A DNA stretch of 50,163 bases from a bacterium (lineage in GTDB: Bacteria; Patescibacteriota; Andersenbacteria; UBA10190): contig JAQBWN010000003.1 in the NCBI GenBank assembly GCA_027624555.1, positions 1 to 50,163 of the forward strand, written 5' to 3'. The notes beneath the pieces were generated by a model. That model made no database searches, was not told the DNA's origin, and saw nothing but the letters and a program-made list of their open reading frames with translations. Shown piece by piece: positions 29,348-36,367 of the stretch. The stretch's first letter is position 1. Each line of letters starts with the position of its first letter. The position numbers were made by a program, and so were the translations under genes.

Positions 29348-30817
29348 ATGAGCGACAAAAATAGTGAGAATTTAAACGCTGAAAAGCGAGCGCTTGCACA
29401 AGTACGTCAAAGGCATAATATTGCCATGCCACCACGAAAAAAACATTCCACACGTTTCCGCGCGCTACGATTATTATCCCTGCTTATCTTCATCGGCGGC
29501 CTTTTTATCGCTGGCATTTTTGGATACAAAATTCTTGCGGCAGGAAATAATATTAGTACGGTAAAACAATCAATCCTCGGGCAATTATCAGACCTTTTAT
29601 TCAAATCCGGCAATGAACTACAAGGAGAACATGAGGGTCAAATAAACATTCTCCTTATTGCTGTAGGCGGAGAAGGACACTCTGGCGAAAACCTCGCGGA
29701 CACCATTATGGTTGCATCTATCCAAAAAGACACAAATAAAGTTTCCCTCCTCTCTATCCCACGTGACTTCTATGTCAAGGTTCCCGGACAAGAATTTTAC
29801 TCAAAAATTAATGCAGTACACGCGTATGGAGAATCACAAAAGAAAAACAATGGTCCAGAACTTCTCGAAAAAAAGGTTGAAGAAATAACAGGTCTATCTA
29901 TTCACTACTTCGCGCGAATTGATTTTACTGCATTTAAAAAAATAGTAGAGGCAGTGGGCGGAGTAAACGTCCATATACAAAACGGTTTTACTGATTATTT
30001 CCACAAAATAGCTTTTCCTACTGGTACAGAAACGATGAACGGAGATAGAGCTCTTGCCTATGTACGGGCACGATACGTAGAAGGCTCAGAAGGAGGAGAC
30101 TTTAAGCGTGCGTCACGTCAACAACAGATGTTAGGAGCCATGCTACATAAGGTATTTTCCGTAAATACTGCGCTAGACTTTTCTGCAATAAACGGAATTA
30201 TAAATTCCATTTCTGAAGACATTCGCACGAGTATGCAGACTTGGGAAATGAAACGTTTTTTTGAAATTGCACGTCAACTAGATACCAATTCAATTAAATC
30301 TGTAGTCCTTACCACAGGCCCACGGGGAGTACTTGTAGGAGATACGGTAGTGCTGGGCGGAGAACCAGCATCCATACTAAAACCACGGACAGGCGACTAT
30401 TCAGAAATTCAAGCACTTGCAAAAAATATGTTCTCATCTGAAGTTGGCAAAATAATAAACGATACAGCAACAGAAAATTCATCTCCGAAGCCAAGTTTGT
30501 TGCCAAGCCCAACACCAAAAAGCGAACAAGCTGAAAAACCAACTCTTGAAGTAAGGAACGGCACAGCGGTAAACGGACTTGCTAAAAAAATTACTGATGA
30601 GTTTACAAAAAAGGGGTACAAAATACTGGCAACTGGAAATGCATCGGCCAAAAATATCAAAAAAACAAAGGTCTACGCGCCAAAAGTTACCCATGCAGAT
30701 GATGCGCAAGCAATAGCCTCAGCACTTAAAGCAACGTCTGAAACGGACTTCCCTGCTGCGGAAGCAAAAACAACTGCAGATATTTTAATAGTGCTAGGAG
30801 CAGACGCGGCTAATTAG
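29348..30817 (+). CDS. LytR-CpsA-Psr family cell envelope phosphotransferase
   Basis: 489 aa from the ATG at 29348 (MSDKNSENLNAEK). The structure is a basic cytosolic N-terminus with RFRALRLL, one membrane segment (LLIFIGGLFIAGIFGYKI), the LCP domain and a LytR_C domain. The LCP domain shows DTIMVASI, VSLLSIPRDFYV, AVGGVNVHI, and the Arg-containing RALAYVRARY with RASRQQQML. The LytR_C domain (TLEVRNGTAVNGLAKKITDE) lies after a Pro/Ser linker near 400. LCP enzymes attach glycopolymers to the wall. The stop TAG is in a family A repeat. Confidence 0.93.
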   Translation: MSDKNSENLNAEKRALAQVRQRHNIAMPPRKKHSTRFRALRLLSLLIFIGGLFIAGIFGYKILAAGNNISTVKQSILGQLSDLLFKSGNELQGEHEGQINILLIAVGGEGHSGENLADTIMVASIQKDTNKVSLLSIPRDFYVKVPGQEFYSKINAVHAYGESQKKNNGPELLEKKVEEITGLSIHYFARIDFTAFKKIVEAVGGVNVHIQNGFTDYFHKIAFPTGTETMNGDRALAYVRARYVEGSEGGDFKRASRQQQMLGAMLHKVFSVNTALDFSAINGIINSISEDIRTSMQTWEMKRFFEIARQLDTNSIKSVVLTTGPRGVLVGDTVVLGGEPASILKPRTGDYSEIQALAKNMFSSEVGKIINDTATENSSPKPSLLPSPTPKSEQAEKPTLEVRNGTAVNGLAKKITDEFTKKGYKILATGNASAKNIKKTKVYAPKVTHADDAQAIASALKATSETDFPAAEAKTTADILIVLGADAAN

Positions 30818-30942
30818 CTTATAGCTGAACTGCGAGCTGCGTTAGCTTCTTTAGCTTCACTAGCTTCGTTAGCTTACGCGATTACGAGGGCGAAAAAAGC
30901 TAATGCAGCTAACGAAGCTACAAGCTAACGAAGCTCGTTAGG
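30811..30942. repeat. Family A inverted repeat between the LCP gene and pth
   Basis: Left arm: AGCTGCGTT AGCTTCTTT AGCTTCACT AGCTTCGTT AGCTTA. Loop: CGCGATTACGAGGGCG. Right arm: AAGCTAATG CAGCTAACG AAGCTACA AGCTAACG AAGCTCG. It fills the whole gap of a convergent gene pair. Both stop codons lie in repeat sequence, and the last residues of Pth (TSFVSL) are encoded by it. Confidence 0.9.
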
Positions 30943-31502
30943 GCTTCTAATATCCCCGATTCCTTTTCTTCCAAAATTCTTTTCTCATCCGGCGTAAACG
31001 TAGACAAAACATATTTGTCTATTGGCATAACTTGGGCGGCTGCGCCCCCCGTAGCTCTTTGAGCGAAGGGGCGGCCAATTCCAATTCGCAGTTGCGGAAC
31101 ATTTGTATTCCCCATGTATTCATGAACAGACCGCATACCGTTATGGCCATGGGCACTCCCGCTTGCCTGGAATTTCATTTCGCCAAGCTGTAGTTCTAAG
31201 TCGTCATATAGCACCAGCATTTGTTCGCGCTCGAGTGGATGATACCGAAGATACGCATGCAATACTTTTCCTGATTCATTCATAAAAACAAGCGGTGATA
31301 AAATAGTCACTTCACAATCACCAAAAATAATTCCACATACACGTGCGTGAAATTTTTCATGTGTGTTCCAAGTAGAAACTGTCGCGCCTTGTAATCGCAT
31401 ATACTCAATCCACTTCTGCAAAATATCTGCGCCAAGATTATGACGTGTGTACGAAAAATCATTTCCAGGGTTTCCAAGTCCAAATAGCAAGAATTTCTTC
31501 AT
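30918..31502 (-). CDS. pth: Peptidyl-tRNA hydrolase with repeat-derived insert
   Basis: It hydrolyses peptidyl-tRNA released from stalled ribosomes. Family blocks are FGLGNPGNDFSYTRHNLGAD with the catalytic His, LSPLVFMNESG, LYDDLELQLGEMK and GSAHGHNGMRSV. The RIGIGRP signature is normally followed closely by the D-ADYVL segment. Here about 15 residues (FAQRATGGAAAQVMPI) come first, and their codons contain the TAGCTCTTTGAGCGA palindromic repeat. The 194 aa are otherwise normal. Confidence 0.94.
   Translation of the reverse strand: MKKFLLFGLGNPGNDFSYTRHNLGADILQKWIEYMRLQGATVSTWNTHEKFHARVCGIIFGDCEVTILSPLVFMNESGKVLHAYLRYHPLEREQMLVLYDDLELQLGEMKFQASGSAHGHNGMRSVHEYMGNTNVPQLRIGIGRPFAQRATGGAAAQVMPIDKYVLSTFTPDEKRILEEKESGILEALTSFVSL
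31036..31075. repeat. Palindromic repeat core inside pth
   Basis: GCCCCCCGTAGCTCTTTGAGC then GAAGGGGCGGC forms a C-run/G-run hairpin around TAGCTCTTTGAGCGA. The core is identical to that at 26134-26148, where the flanking arms differ. The element lies in frame in pth (residues ~142-155). Confidence 0.75.
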
Positions 31503-31660
31503 GTGTATTTACTTTACTATCCTCTTGAGTGTTCCGCCAGCGAGCCTCTGATTGAAATCTTGGAGGGGGTGATTCCAATTGATCGACTTGCTGAAACGGA
31601 ACACCAAAGACGATAAAAGAACCAGCTAATAACCTTACTGTGGCAAGTTACATAAAGTCA
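31503..31660. other. Intergenic region upstream of pth
   Basis: About 160 bases between pth and the structured RNA terminator. The minus strand holds an inverted repeat GTGTTCCG...CGGAACAC about 70 bases apart. It also holds a 31-codon frame beginning GTG at ~31598 and ending next to the pth ATG, which I do not consider supported. No clear promoter for pth was found. Confidence 0.4.
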
Positions 31661-31710
31661 AATAAAAGAAAAGGGCCCGGTAGTTTCTTTTTTAGAGAAA
31701 AAACCGGGCT
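31661..31710 (-). terminator. Terminator of the structured non-coding region
   Basis: Minus-strand stem GCCCGGT...ACCGGGC with an inner TTTCTC/GAAA stem, followed by CCTTTTCTTTTATTT. Strong candidate for rho-independent termination. Confidence 0.8.
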
Positions 31711-32008
31711 GTTGTGTTGTAGTGGTAGAATAACGGAATAATTCTTACCATCACAACGGTTTAGGTTCGAAAGACCGAGTAAATGCTTCGAACTACATCG
31801 CTTACATTATGCGTCATGCAACCCACCCTCCATGGAGGGGTTGGTGCGCATGTGGAAGTCTAACCTCCCATTTCATGTACTCCTCTCCTAAAAGGACAGG
31901 GACTACTGTGACGCTTGCTTATCAAAGAACGAGCGTCTCGCTTTACCTAACTCATCATCGCACCGTGCAATGAGAGGCAATAGATTACGGTACACATTCC
32001 CGTAATAC
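31675..32008 (-). ncRNA. Candidate structured non-coding RNA, about 335 nt
   Basis: There is no plausible ORF between the TrmB-like gene and the terminator. On the minus strand a series of local hairpins follow each other: ATTACGG/CCGTAAT; TGCCT-CTCAT...ATGAG-AGGTA; GACGCT/AGCGTC; CATG..TGG-AGGT/ACT-CCA-CATG; CAACCCCTCC/GGAGGGTGGGTTG; GTTCGAA/TTCGAAC; and GTTGT..TGGTA/TACCA..ACAAC. A TTGACA at 32037-32042 with a weak CAAACT -10 box could place the 5' end near 32007, exactly before the first hairpin. I found no signatures of tmRNA, RNase P RNA or SRP RNA. The class is unknown; it could also be a long structured 3' UTR. Confidence 0.5.
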
Positions 32009-32025
32009 TTTCCAGTTTGAGCTTA

Positions 32026-32808
32026 TTATTTTGTGTTGTCAAGAGTTTCTGCGCCTTCCCACGCAAGCTCGAACAAAGCACGCATCATATTTACCATTTG
32101 CTGACTTTCGATAACAACGCCAAACAATTTCCCCGTAAAGGAACCTATGGCAATATAGTCTTGATATAACGTCATTCCGGCAGGCACCGGAAACTTTTCT
32201 GGTGAAACAAAACGCCGTTCGTTTAATTCATTAATATTTATAGCAAGCCATCGCTTCTTTAGTGCCTCTGAAGTGGTGGTGAATAATGTTTTTGCAAATA
32301 TTCGTTTTGCAATTCTTTGGGTAACAAATGTATCTTGCGAATCAGGAAACACGCTATTTAAATGATCTGCCGGAGTAAAATTATAGATGGTATCGCCCGC
32401 ACGAGAATTCAGAACAATCTCTCTTCGCATTGCAAGTAAGCCTTCCTTTCCCTCAAAATACCTCACAGATGGCGTGTCTCCGGCTGCTTTTGTAAGCATC
32501 TGCAACTGAGGTAATATAGCCTCTATATTGTGTTGTTTTTCTTGAATAACTTCTTCTTGTTTTTCTAGCAATCGCAGTAGTTGGCGGGGCGTTTCTGCAG
32601 AAAAGAACGTCTTTTTCCCTTCTTTGAACTTTGTCACCAACCCCATACCCATAAGAGATTCTAAAATAACATATGTAGTGGCTCTTACTACCTTCGCCGT
32701 GCGGCCGATTGGTTGAACTGGGGATGGACCAAGCTCTAAACACGCAAGATACACTGCGGCTTCTTTATCTTTTAAACCCAGGCTCGTAAGTTCTTGAATA
32801 TATTTCAT
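32026..32808 (-). CDS. TrmB-type transcriptional regulator
   Basis: 260 aa. The N-terminal winged helix-turn-helix is MKYIQELTSLGLKDKEAAVY...IGRTAKVVRATTYVILESLM, the common TrmB/Rrf2-like start LTxLGLxxxEAxVYLALLELG. A coiled-coil helix follows (LLRLLEKQEEVIQEKQHNIE), and a C-terminal sensor domain begins near VRYFEGKEGLLAM and includes DYIAIGSFTGKLFGVVIES. Such proteins usually sense sugars or envelope signals. It is divergent from mfd, with a short shared upstream region, and the structured RNA lies directly downstream. Confidence 0.85.
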   Translation of the reverse strand: MKYIQELTSLGLKDKEAAVYLACLELGPSPVQPIGRTAKVVRATTYVILESLMGMGLVTKFKEGKKTFFSAETPRQLLRLLEKQEEVIQEKQHNIEAILPQLQMLTKAAGDTPSVRYFEGKEGLLAMRREIVLNSRAGDTIYNFTPADHLNSVFPDSQDTFVTQRIAKRIFAKTLFTTTSEALKKRWLAININELNERRFVSPEKFPVPAGMTLYQDYIAIGSFTGKLFGVVIESQQMVNMMRALFELAWEGAETLDNTK

Positions 32809-32816
32809 AAAGTTGA

Positions 32817-32844
32817 TTGACTCATGAATTTACAGTACTACTAT
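32817..32844 (+). promoter_or_regulatory. Promoter of mfd (leaderless type)
   Basis: TTGACT, 16-base spacer, TACTAT; only five bases to the ATG at 32850, which supports that ATG over the track's 32817 start. Confidence 0.65.
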
Positions 32845-32849
32845 ATCAT

Positions 32850-35384
32850 ATGTCAACTATTACCTACGAAATCGCATATACGCTTTCGGGGCAAGAGCAA
32901 GAGGGCATTATTGTAACCGCCCTATCTTGTGCATACCATGCACTGCTTGCAGACGTACCTAACGCGAGCTACAGCGTCACACAAGAGCTCTTACAATCAA
33001 ATGTACCGAGCCAAGCGGCGTATCGCAAGCTAACTTTTTCTGTATCGCAAGGCGAGAGGCTGCAAATATCAGATCTCGCAGCGCTTCTAGTAAAACGTGG
33101 CTATTCTAGGCATTCATCTAAGATTGCCGACCCTGGGTTTTTTGTACAAGGAGATGAAATAACAATTATTCACCCTCTGATAAACGGCGCTATAACTATT
33201 TCTTTTTTGGGAAGTACGGTTGATCGTATTGTTCAACAAAAAGAACGTAAAAAAGAAATCCTGTTAACCACTACTATTTTCCCCCTCGCATTCCCTACGG
33301 ACCAAGTTTTGCTGTCTAGCATCCTCAAAAATTATACGCTCATAAAAAAACCAGTTGTAAAAATTCCAACAACATCCCCAGTATCTGTTGAACGAGCGCT
33401 AGAATTAATCGGCCGCCTTGTTCCCGGAAAACCTGCAGTTCATGCAGACCATGGAATTGGAATTTTTGAAGGGCTCGAGCGCAGAACCATAGGCACAGCA
33501 GAATCCGAATATCTTATTATTCGCTACAAAGGTGGCGACAGCATTGCAGTGCCCGTACCGTTTGCGCATAAAGTATCTCCGTATATCGGCGAAAGCTCTC
33601 CTGCAATATATGCACTTGGGGGAACGCTCTGGAGCAAAACAAAACGGAAGGCTCAAGCAGACGCCGCCGCATTCGCAAAAGAGCTGCTCGAAATTGCCAA
33701 GCAACGCAAGGCTGCAACCAGACCGTCATACTATATACATCCTGAAACAGAATTAAAATTAGAATCTTCGTTCGGATTTGAGCTCACTCCAGATCAAAAA
33801 CAAGTCTGGGAAGAAGTTAAAAACGACATGACACTTCCTACACCAATGGATCGCCTAATCGTTGGAGACGTTGGGTTCGGTAAAACAGAACTTGCAATTC
33901 GCGCCGCCATGCATGCTTTTAGTAATGGAAAACAAGTAGCCCTCCTTGCGCCCACAACACTGTTAGTTCAACAGCATGTAGATACATTTAGAACAAGGTT
34001 GCCAGATATTGCAGATTTTATATTTTTAATCTCCCGATTTTCATCAAAAAAAGAAATTGCGCGAGCAAAAAAAGCATTATCAGACAACAAACCCGCAATA
34101 GTTATAGGAACCCATGGATTACTTTCCAGTTCCGTTCCATGGACTAATCTTGGTTTACTGATAATAGACGAAGAACAGCGATTCGGTGTTAGCCAAAAAG
34201 AGCACCCCAAAAAAATGCGAGCAACTATCGATATTCTTTCTCTTTCTGCAACACCAATTCCCAGAACCCTTTCTATGGCATTATCTGGCCTACGCTCACT
34301 ATCAATCATTGCAACAGCTCCGCAAGGCAGAAAAGACATAGAGACTATAGTACAAAAAGAAAATAACGAAATAATAAAACATGCAATTGAACAAGAGCTC
34401 GCACGTAATGGCCAAGTGTATGTGGTGTCTCCAAAAATACGAAATCTCGCCATGATTCAAGAAATTATTTTGGGACTATTGCCAAATGCAAAAACGGCCA
34501 TTGCCCATGCGCAACTGCCCGATGAAACGCTCAGTCACATTATTCATGAATTTGATACAAAAAAAGTAGATATATTAATTTCCTCCAGCATTATTGAAAA
34601 TGGATTAGATTTACCAAATGTAAACACCATGATTATTTGGAATGCAGCACATTTTGGTTTGGGGCAATTGTATCAATTGCGCGGAAGAATTGGGCGAAGA
34701 AGTCGCCAAGGATACGCGTACTTATTATACTCACAAGATAAACTCACTCCATTGCAACGTTTGCGCTTAACAGCGCTCACCGAAGCTTCTCGCGTTGGCT
34801 CCGGGTGGGATATTGCGAGAAGAGATTTAGAAATGCGCGGGGCGGGAAATATGTTAAGTGCAGCGCAAAGCGGCTCCGCACATGAAGTGGGTATGCAACT
34901 GTATCTCGACATGGTGGATGGGCGGGCAGAGGAAGTAAAAGCAAGCATACACATCCTCTTGCCCGCTTTTATTCCTTCATCTTATATTGAGAATCCGGAT
35001 GACCGCACGGCATGGTATGTGCGTCTTTCCCGCGCAAAAGACTTGCAAGATATAACAACCAAAAAATTGCTCATGCAAGAAACATACGGGCAATTTCCAC
35101 AAGAAGTTGAAAACATTATTCGCATGATTTCTCTTGAACTACTCGCAACGAAACAAGGCATTACAAAAATAACGAGCAGTACAATTTCGCCGAGCGACGA
35201 AGATCCGTATGCAAAAATAGAAATAGTTGCCAAAGATCCCGTAAAAATTCTCCAGAAGTTATCAAATATAAAAAACAAAAATAATTCACCAAGTATCTGG
35301 CAAGTCCGTAATACAACATTGTCATGGAGCACAGACGCAATTACGCCAGAGTTAATAGATGAATTTATATTCGTGCTGCAGTAA
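32850..35384 (+). CDS. mfd: Transcription-repair coupling factor Mfd, N-terminally reduced
   Basis: 844 aa against about 1150. The N-terminal part retains only a D1b-like fragment (VKRGYSRHSSKIADPGFFVQ). The D1a/D2 UvrA-binding region and D3 appear absent. The RNA-polymerase-interacting domain follows (VHADHGIGIFEGLERR and YKGGDSIAVPV). The RecG-like motor shows Walker A GDVGFGKTE, DEEQRFG, SATPIPRTL, SSIIENGLDLPN and QLRGRIGR. The TRG motif and C-terminal TRCF domain complete it. It should still displace stalled polymerase, but UvrA recruitment is doubtful. Confidence 0.94.
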   Translation: MSTITYEIAYTLSGQEQEGIIVTALSCAYHALLADVPNASYSVTQELLQSNVPSQAAYRKLTFSVSQGERLQISDLAALLVKRGYSRHSSKIADPGFFVQGDEITIIHPLINGAITISFLGSTVDRIVQQKERKKEILLTTTIFPLAFPTDQVLLSSILKNYTLIKKPVVKIPTTSPVSVERALELIGRLVPGKPAVHADHGIGIFEGLERRTIGTAESEYLIIRYKGGDSIAVPVPFAHKVSPYIGESSPAIYALGGTLWSKTKRKAQADAAAFAKELLEIAKQRKAATRPSYYIHPETELKLESSFGFELTPDQKQVWEEVKNDMTLPTPMDRLIVGDVGFGKTELAIRAAMHAFSNGKQVALLAPTTLLVQQHVDTFRTRLPDIADFIFLISRFSSKKEIARAKKALSDNKPAIVIGTHGLLSSSVPWTNLGLLIIDEEQRFGVSQKEHPKKMRATIDILSLSATPIPRTLSMALSGLRSLSIIATAPQGRKDIETIVQKENNEIIKHAIEQELARNGQVYVVSPKIRNLAMIQEIILGLLPNAKTAIAHAQLPDETLSHIIHEFDTKKVDILISSSIIENGLDLPNVNTMIIWNAAHFGLGQLYQLRGRIGRRSRQGYAYLLYSQDKLTPLQRLRLTALTEASRVGSGWDIARRDLEMRGAGNMLSAAQSGSAHEVGMQLYLDMVDGRAEEVKASIHILLPAFIPSSYIENPDDRTAWYVRLSRAKDLQDITTKKLLMQETYGQFPQEVENIIRMISLELLATKQGITKITSSTISPSDEDPYAKIEIVAKDPVKILQKLSNIKNKNNSPSIWQVRNTTLSWSTDAITPELIDEFIFVLQ

Positions 35385-35451
35385 GACACAATTCCAAGGA
35401 TTATCCTTGGAATAACTACTCAACCTTCTGTATCCGTGATTAAATAGAATT

Positions 35452-36327
35452 ATGGCAGATGAAATTAGTATAATAACGCTAAACGATGACGCGTATCCTC
35501 CCCTGCTGGCACAAATTACAAAACCGCCTGAGCAATTATATTTTCGAGGAGATGTTACGCTGCTCAACCAACCTCACTTACTTGCCGTTGTAGGGAGTAG
35601 AAAAGCAACGATGTATGGCCGGCAGGCAATGCAAAAACTGTTGCCTCCGTGCATACGCTCTGGTGTTATCATCGTTTCTGGCATGGCGTATGGAATAGAC
35701 ACAATGGCTCACCGCACGTGCATTGAGCTTAACGCGCCGACAATTGCAGTACTTGGCTCAGGTGTTGATGATGTGTCGCTATACCCAAGAGGAAACAAAA
35801 CGCTCGCACAAGAAATTTTGAGATCAGGCGGACTCATAATTTCTGAATACGAACCTGGCACAACTCCGTACCTCGGCCACTTTCCTGCGCGAAACAGAAT
35901 TATTGCGGGGCTGTGCAAAGCAACGCTCATTATGCAGGCAGCAAAACGGTCTGGGTCGCTTATTACCGCGAGGCTGGCCTTAGAAAGTAACCGTGAAGTT
36001 CTCTCAGTGCCCGGCCCGATTACGGACGCTTCTTGCGAGGGAACAAATATGTTAATTCGCGACGGAGCACAGCCGATACTGGAAAGCACAGATATTCTTT
36101 CAATGTTTGAAATAGAAGAAGGAAAACAAGAAGATATATTGCGTGAACCGCTTCGCGAAGATTTGCAGCGCATTGTAACAGTTCTTTCATCATCGCCTAT
36201 TTATATAGATGATATTGCCATAGCAGCAAATAGTAATGTTGCGGATGTATCTGCTGCATTACTGGAACTTGAAATGATTGGCGTGGTTGCGCATATGGGC
36301 GGAATGAAATATACACGCAATACTTGA
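35452..36327 (+). CDS. dprA: DNA processing protein DprA
   Basis: 291 aa. The Rossmann-like DprA domain has AVVGSRKATMYGRQA, VSGMAYGIDTMAHR, AVLGSGVDDVSLYPRGN, FPARNRIIAGL and SGSLITARLALE. A C-terminal winged-helix (RIVTVLSSSPIYIDDIAIAA) follows. DprA loads RecA on incoming single-stranded DNA during transformation. It lies between mfd and topA on the same strand; dprA-topA adjacency is common in bacteria. With ComEC it supports natural competence. Confidence 0.95.
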   Translation: MADEISIITLNDDAYPPLLAQITKPPEQLYFRGDVTLLNQPHLLAVVGSRKATMYGRQAMQKLLPPCIRSGVIIVSGMAYGIDTMAHRTCIELNAPTIAVLGSGVDDVSLYPRGNKTLAQEILRSGGLIISEYEPGTTPYLGHFPARNRIIAGLCKATLIMQAAKRSGSLITARLALESNREVLSVPGPITDASCEGTNMLIRDGAQPILESTDILSMFEIEEGKQEDILREPLREDLQRIVTVLSSSPIYIDDIAIAANSNVADVSAALLELEMIGVVAHMGGMKYTRNT

Positions 36328-36352
36328 CTCATCCTAGTATTCGCGCTTTACT
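36324..36352 (+). promoter_or_regulatory. Candidate promoter of topA
   Basis: TTGACT, 17-base spacer, TTTACT. It lies over the dprA stop and gives a leader of about 8 nt before the ATG at 36368. Confidence 0.45.
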
Positions 36353-36367
36353 CCACTTACATAAACT

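Noticed and set aside
30811-30942. Family A element as a CRISPR array
   Set aside because: The units are 9 bases, contiguous and inverted around a loop, with no unique spacers and no cas genes nearby.
31503-31600. 31-codon minus-strand frame just before pth
   Set aside because: It starts at GTG without a Shine-Dalgarno and has no promoter evidence of its own; position alone is not enough.
31675-32008. tmRNA, RNase P or SRP RNA identity for the structured region
   Set aside because: The conserved core motifs of these RNAs that I know were not found on either strand; class left open.
33968-34453. 161-aa minus-strand ORF over mfd
   Set aside because: Antisense shadow of the helicase region.
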